Positions 53,052-63,512 of a stretch of DNA of 64,000 bases are shown here, in pieces. The notes under the pieces are model-generated. The model was not told where the DNA came from, did no database searches, and was given only the letters and a program-made list of their open reading frames with translations. The stretch's first letter is position 1. Each line of letters begins with the position of its first letter. Source of the DNA: Streptomyces sp. ADI96-02 (GTDB lineage: Bacteria; Actinomycetota; Actinomycetes; Streptomycetales; Streptomycetaceae); the NCBI RefSeq assembly GCF_003846185.1, contig NZ_ML123034.1, positions 1,742,569 to 1,806,568 on the forward strand, given 5' to 3'. The position numbers were made by a program, and so were the translations under genes.

Positions 53052-55699
53052 GCGCCCGTCACCGCCCTGCCGTCCGCGCCCGTCGCGCCGCGGGTGAAGC
53101 GCGGGTGGATCAGGCCGACACAGCTGTACGGGAGTTCGTCGACCTCTTCGACCGGTACGCCGCGCTGCTCGGCCAGCAGGCGGATGTGGAGCAGGTCCTG
53201 GCCCGCGCCGCGCTTCGCGAGGATCTTCCACGGGACCCGGCGCAGCAGGACCCGGGTCGTCTCGCCGACGCCCGGCTTGACCAGGTTGACGTCGTGGATG
53301 CCGTACTCCTCGCTGATCCGCTCGACGGCCGCCCAGCCCTCCCAGGTCGGGGCGCGGTCGGCGGTGAGCAGTTCCTTCGCCTCGGCGTCGACGCGGCCGG
53401 CCACCTCGCCGAAGTGGGCCGCGACGGCGTCGAGGAAGTCGCCGGAGACGTCCGAACCGGCCAGCTCGCGGTAGAACTTCGCGCCGTGGAAGTCGTCAGG
53501 CCCGACCAGGTCGGCGCGCAGGACGGTACGGGAAATGAGGCCGGACACCGTGGAGTTGAGGCAGGCGGAGGGGATCAGGAAGTCCTCGCGGGTGCCGTAC
53601 GTGCGGACGCAGCCGCCCGGGTCGGCCAGCACCGCGATCTCCGGGTTGAAGCCCGCAGGGCCGCCCGACGCCTCGAACTCGCTGATCGCTGCTGCCAGTT
53701 CGCGGGTGATGGCGCCCTTGCCGGTCCAGCCGTCGACGAACACGACATCGGCCGGGTCGTGGTGGGCGGCCAGCCAGCGCAGGGCGGTGGCGTCGATGCC
53801 CCGGCCCCGGACGATGGAGATGGCGTAGTGCGGCAGGTCCAGGCCGTGCCGGTGGCGGGCCCACCGGCGCATCAGCACGCCGACGGGCGTCCCGGCGCGG
53901 GCGAGCGAGACGAGCACGGGGCGCGGTCCGCGTTCGGCCAGGAGGGTTTCGGTGACGGTGCCGACGGCGCGGGCGATGCGGGCGGCCGAGGTGTCGAGAG
54001 CGGCCTGGAACAGGGCCTGGTACTCGGGGCTCGGCTGGTACTCCACGGGCAGCGATTCGGCGTAGTGGGCGCCGCCGCTCTGGATCGCCTCCTCGCGCTC
54101 CTCGGTCGGCGCCTCCAGCTCGGTGTCCGAGAGGTCCTGGAGCAGCCAGCCGACGTCTTCGGGTGCGTAGCTGGAGAAGTCGGGGCCTCGAAGGGGCTCG
54201 GGCAGCACGGCGGGCTCCTGCCGTCGGGGGGCGGGCGAAGAGGTGCGGGCGGGCGTGTGGGACGGGACGACGGCGAGGAGGACCCGGCCGGTGTGCTCGG
54301 CGAGCCGGGCGAGCAGCCCGTCGGGGGCGTGCAGGGCGGGGGTGTCGGCGACCGAGTCGACCACGGCTATCACGGCGTCGAAGCCCGCTCCGGCCACGTT
54401 GTACGCGTACCGGTCGCCGGGGCCGTCGGCCGGGTCGTCGTGCGCCGGGAAGACCAGGCGGGTGCGTATCGCGTAGCCGGGATCGTCGACGGCGAGGACC
54501 GGGGAGCGGGTGGTGGTGGAGGAGCGGACCTCGGCGTCGGTACGGGCCTCCAGGGCGGTGCCGAGGCGCAGCGGGGCGTACATCAGCTCCTCGAAGCCGA
54601 GGACGAGGACGCGGCGGGCCCCGCCCAGCTCTGCCGCCAGCCGGTCCGCCATGGCCGGGAGCGCCGCTTCGAGCGCGGCGCGGTGGGCGGGGGTGAAGCC
54701 GTGCCGGCCGCCGTCGGGGACGCCCGCGGGCCACCCCAGGGCTACCCGGCGGACACGCGGGGCGGCCGAGGCCGGGGCCGATGCGGTGGTGGGCCTCTCC
54801 TGCGGCGCGGCGGCGGTTGAGCGCGCGCCCTCGGCAGGCCGCCCGGCCTCCCGCGCGGCGACCGGCCCGGCCTCCTGCGCGGCCTTCTCTGCCGCTTTCT
54901 CTGCGGCCTTCTCTGCGGCCTTCTCTGCGGTCTTCTCTGCGGCCTTCTGTCCGGCCTCCTCCACGGCGACCAGGGCCCGGCCGCGCTCCAGTACGCCGTC
55001 GGGAAGCGTGACCGTGCCGGAGTTGCGGGCCACCAGGTCGACGCGGGCGCCGATCTCGGCCGCGAAGGCCCTCAGGCGTTCGCGGTCGCCGGCCGAGCGC
55101 ATGTCGACCAGGGCGACGATGACGTACCGCTCGCGCGGTTGCAGGTCGTGCAGCGCGCGGACGGTGTTGAGCACGGTGTTGCCCGTGGAGAACTCGTCGT
55201 CGACCAGGACGAGCGGGGCCGTCCCGTCGGCGTCGGCGGCCAGCAGGCCGGGGTCCTCGGGCAGCAGCAGGTGCGTGGTGGCGTGCGAGTGGGCCTCCTC
55301 GAAGCCGCCCGCGGGCGCCACGCCGGGCACGGGACGCCGGGTGGAGTGGAGGTAGGGGGCGTCACGCAGGCCGTCCGCGACGGCGTGGCCGAGACCGGTG
55401 GCCGTCTCCGCGTAGCCGAGGACCACCGCGCGGCGGGCCGCGTCGGTGCCGAGGAGTTCGCGCACCCGCTCACCGAGGGCGAACCCGGCCCCGTACACGA
55501 CGGAAGGCCGCTGGGGCACGTGTTTGCCGAGCACGTTCGACACGAGCAGGTGCGCCCGCTTCGGGTTGCGGCGCAGGGCCAGGCCCAGCAGCTCATGGAG
55601 CTCCGCGTCCCCCTCCAGCTCGACGCCCAGCCGCTCGGCCACCCAGTCGCCCGACCACACCACGTCCACGGCCTCTTCTCTCCTCGCGCGCCCGCTCAT
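53048..55699 (-). CDS. Phosphoribosyltransferase-TRSP fused to StiP-like region
   Basis: 883 residues. N-terminal third: type I PRTase with PRPP loop LVLVDDEFSTGNTVLNTVRAL, ending in a Lys/Glu/Ala repeat (EKAAEKAAEKAAEKAAQEA). About 330-480 is the TRSP domain (VLVLGFEELMYAPLRLG; TRSP comes from Thr-Arg-Ser-Pro, seen as TTTRSPV). From about 510 the chain matches proteins annotated as cysteine protease StiP or its PRPP-binding paralogue (YHYAIS-like LPHYAISIVRGRGID, FVDGWTGKGAI, LIPSACLNSTVSGLISR). In many genomes the two parts are separate genes; here they are one frame. Predicted to build a nucleotide-like stress signal or cofactor. Confidence 0.85.
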   Translation of the reverse strand: MSGRARREEAVDVVWSGDWVAERLGVELEGDAELHELLGLALRRNPKRAHLLVSNVLGKHVPQRPSVVYGAGFALGERVRELLGTDAARRAVVLGYAETATGLGHAVADGLRDAPYLHSTRRPVPGVAPAGGFEEAHSHATTHLLLPEDPGLLAADADGTAPLVLVDDEFSTGNTVLNTVRALHDLQPRERYVIVALVDMRSAGDRERLRAFAAEIGARVDLVARNSGTVTLPDGVLERGRALVAVEEAGQKAAEKTAEKAAEKAAEKAAEKAAQEAGPVAAREAGRPAEGARSTAAAPQERPTTASAPASAAPRVRRVALGWPAGVPDGGRHGFTPAHRAALEAALPAMADRLAAELGGARRVLVLGFEELMYAPLRLGTALEARTDAEVRSSTTTRSPVLAVDDPGYAIRTRLVFPAHDDPADGPGDRYAYNVAGAGFDAVIAVVDSVADTPALHAPDGLLARLAEHTGRVLLAVVPSHTPARTSSPAPRRQEPAVLPEPLRGPDFSSYAPEDVGWLLQDLSDTELEAPTEEREEAIQSGGAHYAESLPVEYQPSPEYQALFQAALDTSAARIARAVGTVTETLLAERGPRPVLVSLARAGTPVGVLMRRWARHRHGLDLPHYAISIVRGRGIDATALRWLAAHHDPADVVFVDGWTGKGAITRELAAAISEFEASGGPAGFNPEIAVLADPGGCVRTYGTREDFLIPSACLNSTVSGLISRTVLRADLVGPDDFHGAKFYRELAGSDVSGDFLDAVAAHFGEVAGRVDAEAKELLTADRAPTWEGWAAVERISEEYGIHDVNLVKPGVGETTRVLLRRVPWKILAKRGAGQDLLHIRLLAEQRGVPVEEVDELPYSCVGLIHPRFTRGATGADGRAVTGA

Positions 55700-55862
55700 C
55701 GTCGCGCGCTCCGTTCACTCATCGTGACGCGTCCAGCTCACTCGTCGCCACGCAACCGGTTCGTCCGGCCTCCGCCGCCTTCGCCTGGCTCCACGCGGTC
55801 TCCGCGCGGCTCCGTGCGGCTCCGTGCGGCTCCGTGCGGTCTCCGTGCGTCGGCGCACCCTC

Positions 55863-57035
55863 TCAGGTCACCAGGCCGGCCGCGAGCAGTTCCACGAAGC
55901 CGACGTCCTCCCTCGCCACCCCGAAGACCTCGGCCCGCTGGAGCGTGCGCTCGGCCCAGGCCCGGTGGGGCTTCACCTCGTTCATCTTGTTCGTGTACGC
56001 CGAGCGCAGCACCCCGCCGCCCTCGCGGTCCGGCCGCAGGATGTCCTGGGCGTCCGTGAACTCTTCGTGGCTGACCACGGAAAGTGCGTGGACGGGCGCG
56101 ACGTGCGACGGGTGGATGCAGGTCTTGCCGAGCAGGCCGTTGGCCCGGTCCAGTTCGATCTCGCGCAGCAGGCCGTCCAGGTCGTGCTGGATGAGGGCGG
56201 TGCGCAGCTCCTCGGCCCGCCCCTCCAGGAAGGGGCTGTGGCGCAGCTGCGGTTTGAACATGCGCTCCTGGCGGCGGAAGTACTCCCAGACCGGGCCGGT
56301 GATCGTGAAGCCCGTGCCGTCCGCGCGGCCCAGCACGTTGACCACGTCGGCGATGACGGATCCGACGATCTGGACGTCGTACGCGGTCATGTCGGGTGCA
56401 CGGCGCAGGCCGTAGGCCGAGCAGAAGTCGGTGACGCCGAGCCGCAGCGCGAGCACCCGGTCGCGGTACTTGTCGACGGAGCGGGCGATGCCCTGGAGCA
56501 CTTCCGCGCGGGTTTCGAGGTGGAGAAGCTCGGGCGATTCGAGGACCGGCATGGCGAACAGCCGTCGGCCGCAGGAGGATTCCGCCTCGGTGAGGGCCTC
56601 CAGGAAGTGGGCTCCGCGCTCTGCGGTGAATTTGGGAAGTACGAAACCGGACAACATCCGTACGGCGTCGCCGAGCCGGTTCACCAGGTCGGTGATCTGG
56701 GCCGGTTCGCGGACCCGGATGAAGAGCAGCGGCACCTCGTCGGCCGCCGTCTCCCGGTCGGCGAGCGCGGTGAACTGCCTGATCAGGTTGGCTTCGGCAT
56801 CGATCACCTCGGCGTCGTCGATCGAGTCCTCCAGGCAGAGCACCATGGAGACGACTCCGCGCGCCGCCTGCTTCATCACGTCGTCGGCGAGGGCCGGACG
56901 GGTGGCCGGGGAGTAGAGCGTGGCGCCCAGGGCGACCGAGAGCAGGCCCGCGGGCGAGTCGGCCCCGAAAGCGCATGGCTCGCGGAAGAACAGGCCCTCG
57001 CGGGCAGCGGGCGATAGGTGCCCGAAGTGACGCAT
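55863..57035 (-). CDS. HpcH/HpaI aldolase-citrate lyase family protein of ter cluster
   Basis: 390 residues from ATG 57035 (GGGGGAAA upstream). ALGATLYSPATRPALADD, VVSMVLCLEDSIDD, LFIRVREPAQITDLV and FAMPVLESPELLHLETR follow the TIM-barrel of the citrate lyase beta/HpcH superfamily with metal-binding Glu/Asp. In ter operons this protein sits next to PRTase-TRSP and HAD and is predicted to make or break a C-C bond in the same unknown product. Upstream of the PRTase gene by 163 bp, divergent from terD at 57256. Confidence 0.87.
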   Translation of the reverse strand: MRHFGHLSPAAREGLFFREPCAFGADSPAGLLSVALGATLYSPATRPALADDVMKQAARGVVSMVLCLEDSIDDAEVIDAEANLIRQFTALADRETAADEVPLLFIRVREPAQITDLVNRLGDAVRMLSGFVLPKFTAERGAHFLEALTEAESSCGRRLFAMPVLESPELLHLETRAEVLQGIARSVDKYRDRVLALRLGVTDFCSAYGLRRAPDMTAYDVQIVGSVIADVVNVLGRADGTGFTITGPVWEYFRRQERMFKPQLRHSPFLEGRAEELRTALIQHDLDGLLREIELDRANGLLGKTCIHPSHVAPVHALSVVSHEEFTDAQDILRPDREGGGVLRSAYTNKMNEVKPHRAWAERTLQRAEVFGVAREDVGFVELLAAGLVT

Positions 57036-57255
57036 GAGTTTCCCCCGAACTGCCTGGCCGGCCGGACAATGCATGGCCGGTAATAGTACGTACGGACGAG
57101 TGTCAAGAGTTCCACATGTACATGGATTTCCGGTTACCCAGCCTACGGCGGGTCTCTCCTCGCGGTAGCTTCACGCCTCCGCCGGAGGGCGCGGGACACG
57201 GGCCGCGCCGCCCCCACGTTGTCCGCACAGCCTCCCAGCAGGCAGGATGACGGGC

Positions 57256-58239
<984 letters not shown>

Positions 58240-58334
58240 GGCCGCCGGGCGGCCCGCGGCGGCTGCGGACGCCGTGCCCCCGTGCAGGCCCGCGCCGAGC
58301 GCATCGGGGCGTTCAGGTGCGGGACTGGGACTTG

Positions 58335-59054
58335 TTACCCGCGCCCCCACTGCATGCCGTAGCCGTAGAGCCGGTCCAGCTCCGACTGGAATCCGTAGAC
58401 GAACTTCACCTCGCGTCGCACGATCAGCTCGCCCTTGACGTTCTCCACGGTGAACACCGCGCAGGAACGGGCCTGCGGCGCGCGCTCGTCCAGTTCGATC
58501 TCGATCCGCGGGCCGTTGCCCGGATAGAGCGTGACCTTGGCGTGCGTACGGTCGAACGCGGGCGTCCGGTCGTAGATGTAGACGAAGAACAGCAGCCGCT
58601 TGATCTGGTCGCACTGGTCGAGGTTGACGTAGACGGTCTCGCCGGAGGGTGCGCCGAACCGGTCGTCGCCGCTGAGCCGGACGTAGGGCGGGCCGTTCAG
58701 ATCGCCGATCAGGTTGCCGAGGGGCTGCACGACGCCCTTGGTGCCGTCCATCAACTCGTACATGCAGCCGAGGTCGAGGTCGACGTTGACCATGCCCTGG
58801 GTGTGCGCCTGGACGACGTCGGGCTGGAAGAACTTCAGCGGGTTCAACAACCGGCCGCTCTGGCGCGAGCGCCCCTCCAGGTCCGAGGTCCGCATCCGCC
58901 AGGAGAGGTTCACCCGGAGGTTGCCCGACAGGGCTCCCTGCTTGTTCAGCGAGACCGTGGCGTTCCGTTTGGACAGCACGATGGCGCTCGACGTGGAATT
59001 GCCCGAGTCGAACTGCGCCGCACGCCCCGGCCACAGGCCGTCGAAGAAACCCAT
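58335..59054 (-). CDS. TerA-like tellurium resistance protein
   Basis: 239 residues from ATG 59054 (GGGGG upstream). MGFFDGLWPGRAAQFDSGNSTSSAIVL then KRNATVSLNKQG, VDLDLGCMYELMDGTKGVVQPLG and FTVENVKGELIVRREVKFVYGFQSELDRLYGYGMQW. These blocks match the TerA/TerD-superfamily double beta-sandwich, in the branch with C-terminal YGYGMQW. It should act with the TerD proteins at the membrane face. Its upstream neighbour DUF475 is 145 bp away, same strand. Confidence 0.85.
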   Translation of the reverse strand: MGFFDGLWPGRAAQFDSGNSTSSAIVLSKRNATVSLNKQGALSGNLRVNLSWRMRTSDLEGRSRQSGRLLNPLKFFQPDVVQAHTQGMVNVDLDLGCMYELMDGTKGVVQPLGNLIGDLNGPPYVRLSGDDRFGAPSGETVYVNLDQCDQIKRLLFFVYIYDRTPAFDRTHAKVTLYPGNGPRIEIELDERAPQARSCAVFTVENVKGELIVRREVKFVYGFQSELDRLYGYGMQWGRG

Positions 59055-59198
59055 CCCAACCCCCACCTGTCCCGCTCTCTGCCCCGCTCCTGCCCGCACA
59101 TCACCGCGGGGCGGCCACCCGGGCCGGTTCCGGGAGTCCCGGAGAGCCGTCGCCGTGTTGGGCCGCCCCGCAGAGAGCGTTCCTCAATCCCCGCCGGG

Positions 59199-60350
59199 TC
59201 ACACCCCGGAGGAGACTTCCGCCTGGGAACCGTGGCTGTCCGCCCCGTCTCCGCCGGCCGCGGCGAGGGCCTTGTTGCGGCGGACCGAGGACCAGAAGGA
59301 CAGACCGATCAGGACCACGCCGATCAGGCCGGTGATGATCTCGTTGATCTCGTACTGGATGGTGACCAGCAGGATGACGGAGAGCGCGCCGATCGCGTAG
59401 TGCGCGCCGTGCTCCAGGTAGACGTAGTCGTCCAACGTGCCCTGCCGCACCAGGTAGACGGTGAGCGAACGGACGTACATCGCTCCTATGCCGAGGCCGA
59501 GGGCCATGAGCACGATCTCGTTGGTGATGGCGAACGCGCCGATGACGCCGTCGAAGGAGAACGAGGCGTCCAGGACCTCCAGGTAGAGGAAGAGGAAGAA
59601 CGCCGCCTTTCCGGCGAGGGCGACACCGGTGACGGGCTTGCCCGTCCGCTTGGCCTCTTCCTCGGCCTCGTGCTCGCGCTCCTCCTCCTGTTCGAGCTTG
59701 CCCTCGAAGAATCCGGAGAGCCCGCCGACGACCAGGTACGTGATCAGACCGGCGATGCCGGAGAGCATGACGGTCGACGACTTGTCCACGTGCCCGCCGC
59801 CGTGCTGGTGGGCCTGGGTGGCGACGGTCAGGGCGGCGATCAGCAGGACGATCAGCGCGACGCAGACCGACAGCATGTCGACCTTGCCGAGCTTGGCGAG
59901 CGGGCGCTCGATCCAGCGCAGCCACTGGATGTCACGGTCCTCGAAGATGAAGTCGAGGAAGATCATCAGGAGGAACATGCCACCGAAGGCGGCGATCGAC
60001 GGATGGGCGTCCGTGACCAGTTCCTTGTACTTGTCGGGATCGTTGAAGGAGAGGTCGATGGCCTCGATGGGCCCGAGCTGTGCGCTCACGGCCACGATCA
60101 CGACGGGGAACACCAGTCGCATACCGAAGACGGCGATGAGGATGCCGATGGTGAGGAAGATCTTCTGCCAGAAGGCGTTCATCTTCTTCAGGATTCCGGC
60201 GTTGATCACCGCGTTGTCGAAGGACAGCGAGATCTCCAGGACCGACAGGATCGCGACGATACCGAAGGCCTGCCACCCCCCGTAGAGAACCGCTGCGACC
60301 AGGCCGAGCGCGGTGACCGCGAACGACCAGCCGAAGGTTTTCAGAACCAC
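59199..60350 (-). CDS. DUF475 integral membrane protein (TerC-like)
   Basis: 383 residues with nine or so helices. SVLEISLSFDNAVINAGILKKM and EVLDASFSFDGVIGAFAITNEIVLM are the paired SFDN/SFDG motifs with acidic residues typical of TerC-like exporters; the long central loop (EEREHEAEEEAKRTGKP) is cytoplasmic. DUF475 proteins replace TerC in actinobacterial ter clusters and probably move Mn2+ or another metal. Between TerA-like and TerD genes, same strand, 71 bp after TerD. Confidence 0.92.
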   Translation of the reverse strand: MVLKTFGWSFAVTALGLVAAVLYGGWQAFGIVAILSVLEISLSFDNAVINAGILKKMNAFWQKIFLTIGILIAVFGMRLVFPVVIVAVSAQLGPIEAIDLSFNDPDKYKELVTDAHPSIAAFGGMFLLMIFLDFIFEDRDIQWLRWIERPLAKLGKVDMLSVCVALIVLLIAALTVATQAHQHGGGHVDKSSTVMLSGIAGLITYLVVGGLSGFFEGKLEQEEEREHEAEEEAKRTGKPVTGVALAGKAAFFLFLYLEVLDASFSFDGVIGAFAITNEIVLMALGLGIGAMYVRSLTVYLVRQGTLDDYVYLEHGAHYAIGALSVILLVTIQYEINEIITGLIGVVLIGLSFWSSVRRNKALAAAGGDGADSHGSQAEVSSGV

Positions 60351-60421
60351 TGGCTACCCCATCGTCTTTATGTAAGGGTCTCCCCCGGTGTGTACGGGGC
60401 TCCCCCGCGCCGAGCGCGGCG

Positions 60422-60997
60422 TTACGAAACGTTGACGCCGAAGTCTAGAGCGATGCCCCGCAGACCTGACGCGTACCCCTGTCCGACCGCTCGGAACTTC
60501 CATTCGCCCTGGTAGCGGTAGAGCTCGCCGAAGATCATGGCCGTCTCCGTCGAGGCGTCCTCGCTCAGGTCGTAGCGGGCCAACTCCTGGCCGTCGGCCT
60601 GGTTGACCACGCGGATGAAGGCGTTGCTGACCTGACCGAACGCCTGGCCCCGGTTGTCGGCGTCATGGATGGAGACCGGAAAGACGATCTTGTCGCAGTG
60701 GGCGGGCACCTGGTCGAGTCGGACGATGACGGACTCGTCGTCGCCGTCTCCCGCGCCCGTGAGGTTGTCGCCGGTGTGCTCGACGGAGCCGTCCGGGCTG
60801 GTGAGGTTGTTGTAGAAGACGAACCACTCGTCGCCCAGCACCCGGCCCGACCCGCACAGCAGCGCGCTGGCGTCGAGGTCGAAGTCGGCTCCGGTGGTGG
60901 AGCGCGCGTCCCAGCCGAGCCCGACCAGTACCTGGGTGAGGTCGGGTGCGGCCTTGGAGAGGGAGACGTTGCCTCCCTTGGCGAGCGTGACGCCCAT
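60422..60997 (-). CDS. terD: TerD-family calcium-binding stress protein
   Basis: 191 residues. [31 protein letters not shown] at the start, [26 protein letters not shown] with acidic ligands, and [32 protein letters not shown] at the end. Calcium sites DxDxS and the second acidic loop [13 protein letters not shown] are intact. About 75 percent like the upstream copy, so a tandem duplicate. Likely own transcript because of hairpins between the copies. Confidence 0.95.
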   Translation of the reverse strand: MGVTLAKGGNVSLSKAAPDLTQVLVGLGWDARSTTGADFDLDASALLCGSGRVLGDEWFVFYNNLTSPDGSVEHTGDNLTGAGDGDDESVIVRLDQVPAHCDKIVFPVSIHDADNRGQAFGQVSNAFIRVVNQADGQELARYDLSEDASTETAMIFGELYRYQGEWKFRAVGQGYASGLRGIALDFGVNVS

Positions 60998-61045
60998 GTG
61001 TGTCCTCCCCGTGTCGTGTCAAACCCGTGTCGTGCGGAAACGCAG

Positions 61046-61125
61046 CCGGGCGCCTTCGACGCCCGTGCTCGGACGTCGAAGGCGCCCGGTCGAGCGCGTC
61101 CGGCGCCGCACAGATGCGGCGCCGG
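61046..61125. terminator. Two consecutive hairpins between TerD copies
   Basis: First stem CCGGGCGCCTTCGACG / CGTCGAAGGCGCCCGG (61046-61061, 61074-61089; 16 bp, loop 12). Second stem CCGGCGCCGCA / TGCGGCGCCGG (61100-61110, 61115-61125; loop CAGA). They probably terminate the upstream terD transcript. Confidence 0.7.
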
Positions 61126-61160
61126 GCGTGGTGGAGCGAGTGGGCGCGCGAGGCGCCCGG

Positions 61161-61736
61161 TCAGACGTTGACGCCGAAGTCCTGGGCGATGCCGCGCAGG
61201 CCGGAGGCGTAGCCCTGGCCGATGGCGCGGAACTTCCACTCGGCGCCGTTGCGGTAGAGCTCGCCGAAGACCATCGCGGTCTCCGTCGAGGCGTCCTCGC
61301 TCAGGTCGTAGCGGGCCAGCTCCTGGCCGTCGGCCTGGTTGACCACGCGGATGTACGCGTTGCGGACCTGACCGAAGCTCTGCTGGCGGCTCTCGGCCTC
61401 GTAGATCGAGACCGGGAAGACGATCTTGTCGACGTCGGCCGGGACGCCGGCGAGGTTCACCTTGATGACCTCGTCGTCGCCCTCGCCCTCACCGGTGAGG
61501 TTGTCGCCGGTGTGCTCGACGGAGCCGTCCGGGCTCTTGAGGTTGTTGAAGAAGACGAAGTTGCCGTCGCTGCCGACCTTGCCCTCGGCGTTCGTCAGCA
61601 GCGCGCTGGCGTCGAGGTCGAAGTCACCACCGGTGGTGGTGCGGGCGTCCCAGCCCAGACCCACGATGACCGCGGTCAGGTTGGGCGCGGCCTTGGTCAG
61701 CGAGACGTTGCCGCCCTTGCTGAGGCTGACTCCCAC
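61161..61736 (-). CDS. terD: TerD-family calcium-binding stress protein
   Basis: 191 residues. Starts [31 protein letters not shown]; has [27 protein letters not shown] and [13 protein letters not shown] as calcium-binding acidic loops; ends [34 protein letters not shown]. First gene of the leftward ter series. This copy is closer to the canonical TerD/TerE consensus than the second one. Mediates tellurite and envelope stress tolerance with DUF475 and TerA-like proteins. Confidence 0.95.
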   Translation of the reverse strand: MGVSLSKGGNVSLTKAAPNLTAVIVGLGWDARTTTGGDFDLDASALLTNAEGKVGSDGNFVFFNNLKSPDGSVEHTGDNLTGEGEGDDEVIKVNLAGVPADVDKIVFPVSIYEAESRQQSFGQVRNAYIRVVNQADGQELARYDLSEDASTETAMVFGELYRNGAEWKFRAIGQGYASGLRGIAQDFGVNV

Positions 61737-61944
61737 GAGTCCTCCATAAGTTTCCAGGGGCCGGCGGATACCAGCGTCCCCATCGTTCGTCGGTATCGGA
61801 TCAACGATTCGATCCTAGTGACCGGTTCCCGGCCAAAACAGGCTTTTGGCCGGGCGTCGCCGGGAGATCGACCGGATCCGGGAAGCGGACCCGCCCGGTC
61901 CGGGCAGCCCGCGCCGTCCTGGCCCGAAGCCCCGGACCGGCCGG

Positions 61945-62409
61945 TCAGAGCGCTTCGAGGGCCTTGACGTAGTCGTTGAGGTCGCGGGCGTCCGGCAGGC
62001 CGTTGACGACGCTCCAGCGGACCACGCCGGTCCGGTCGATGACGAAGGTGCCGCGCACCGCGCAGCCCTTGTCCTCGTCGAAGACGCCGTAGGCGCGCGA
62101 GGTCTCCCCGTGCGGCCAGAAGTCCGAGAGCAGCGGGTACTCCAGCCCCTCCTGCTCGCCGAAGACCCGCAGGGTGGGGACGGAGTCGTTGGAGACGGCG
62201 AGCAGTTGCGTGCCGGCGTTCTCGAAGCGGGGCAGCTCGTCGCGGAGCGCGCACAGCTCGCCGGTGCAGACGCCGGTGAAGGCGAACGGGTAGAAGACCA
62301 GCACGACGTTCTTGCCGTCGGGGCCCCGGAAGTCCGAGAGCCTCACGGTGCGGCCGTGGTTGTCCTTCAGTTCGAAATCCGGGGCTTCGGCGCCGACCTC
62401 GATCGTCAT
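61945..62409 (-). CDS. ahpE: Peroxiredoxin, AhpE type (1-Cys)
   Basis: 154 residues from ATG 62409. [19 protein letters not shown] starts the thioredoxin fold; [18 protein letters not shown] holds the P-x3-T-x2-C peroxidatic site, Cys in GVCTGEL. A second Cys four residues later and one in DKGCAVRG are present; no typical resolving Cys pattern of 2-Cys enzymes. Reduces peroxides with mycothiol/mycoredoxin in actinobacteria (known for AhpE). Divergence from neighbours: same strand as DUF3052, 156 bp upstream. Confidence 0.92.
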   Translation of the reverse strand: MTIEVGAEAPDFELKDNHGRTVRLSDFRGPDGKNVVLVFYPFAFTGVCTGELCALRDELPRFENAGTQLLAVSNDSVPTLRVFGEQEGLEYPLLSDFWPHGETSRAYGVFDEDKGCAVRGTFVIDRTGVVRWSVVNGLPDARDLNDYVKALEAL

Positions 62410-62512
62410 GGAACACGCATCCCTTCGCCAGTCTCCGTTGTCCCGGTCCGGTCCGCCGGGTGGCACCCAGCCTACGCAGCGGTCGCGGGCCGCCCGGCGC
62501 GGGGCGTACGAA

Positions 62513-62547
62513 GGCCCCCGGCGACGGGTGGACGTCGGACGGGGGCC
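62513..62547. terminator. Hairpin after DUF3052 gene
   Basis: GGCCCCCG (62513-62520) pairs with CGGGGGCC (62540-62547), 19 bp beyond the DUF3052 stop; loop 19 nt. Moderate stem, plausible terminator. Confidence 0.45.
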
Positions 62548-62565
62548 CCGGATGGTGAGAGTGGT

Positions 62566-63003
62566 TCAGCGCTTGGCCTTGGCCCCCTTGGGGGTGACCA
62601 GACGGCTGCCCGTCCAGTCCTTGCCCGCGCTGATGCTCTTGGTCTGGGCGAGACCGGCTGTCTGGGCAGCCTCGTTGATGTCGCTCGGTTCGACGTAGCC
62701 GTCACGGCCGGTCTTCGGCGTCATCAGCCAGACCGTGCCGCCGTCCTCGATCAGACCAATGGCATCCACCAGCGCGTCCGTAAGGTCGCCGTCCTCGTCG
62801 CGGAACCAGAGCAGGACGACGTCGGCGACGTCGTCGTAGTCCTCGTCGACGAGATCCTGGCCGGTAGTGGCCTCAATGCCCTCACGGAGCTCCAGCTCGA
62901 CGTCGTCGTCGTAGCCGATCTCCTGGACCACCTGTCCGGGTTCGAACCCCAGGCGTGCTGCCGGGTTGGTCCGCTCCTCCGCGTGGTCCGCGGTCGCGCT
63001 CAC
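62566..63003 (-). CDS. DUF3052-family protein
   Basis: 145 residues from GTG 63003 with AGGAGG at ideal distance. LGFEPGQVVQEIGYDDDVELELREGIE, DDVADVVLLWFRDEDGDLTDALVDA, GGTVWLMTPKTGRDGYVEPSDINEAAQTAGL. This is a conserved actinobacterial protein always found near aceE and ahpE in Streptomyces; acidic, cytoplasmic, function unknown. Divergent from aceE. Confidence 0.92.
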   Translation of the reverse strand: MSATADHAEERTNPAARLGFEPGQVVQEIGYDDDVELELREGIEATTGQDLVDEDYDDVADVVLLWFRDEDGDLTDALVDAIGLIEDGGTVWLMTPKTGRDGYVEPSDINEAAQTAGLAQTKSISAGKDWTGSRLVTPKGAKAKR

Positions 63004-63021
63004 GGGTTGCCTCCTGATCAT

Positions 63022-63512
63022 GTTTCGGAAAATGCTTCAGCCACGCGCGTACGCGGGGCGTTGGCCGTAGTCCACACGGGCTCGGCGAATCGCGCAAGTA
63101 CCCAGCGTGCGAGACCGCCTAAACGGTGACGTTCCCTGCCACGTCGCCGCAAGCTCCGGCATGTCTCCTCAGAGGTTCGCTCCGGTCACCCCATAGGGCT
63201 TCGCGTCGGTCACCCCATCCGTTTACGTCCTTCCTCAGCTTATGCCGTTTCGCTCCGCCAATCGGAGTCGAACAGCCTTTGGGAACGCTTGGACGCCTTG
63301 GGCGTAAGGTTGCGGTTTGCCCGTACCCAGCCGCGTACCGCCCACACCCGCGCTCCGGAGGAGACTTTGCGCATCTCAGGGGTTACCGAGGGGTAGAGAT
63401 GACGTTCGGGCCTTCGCGGTAGCACGATGGAGACGGTGCACACACCGATGACCCGGGGGTACGTTCCCCGTAACAGGCCCCGTAGAGCACCACCGAACAG
63501 CGAAGGAACAGT
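63022..63512. other. Divergent control region between DUF3052 and aceE
   Basis: About 490 bp without a gene. The 12-mer CGGTCACCCCAT occurs twice (63183-63194 and 63207-63218), 24 bp start to start, suggesting a direct-repeat regulator site. The region is somewhat AT-richer than coding DNA (CGTTTACGTCC, GGGGTTACCG). No promoter can be placed reliably. Confidence 0.4.
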
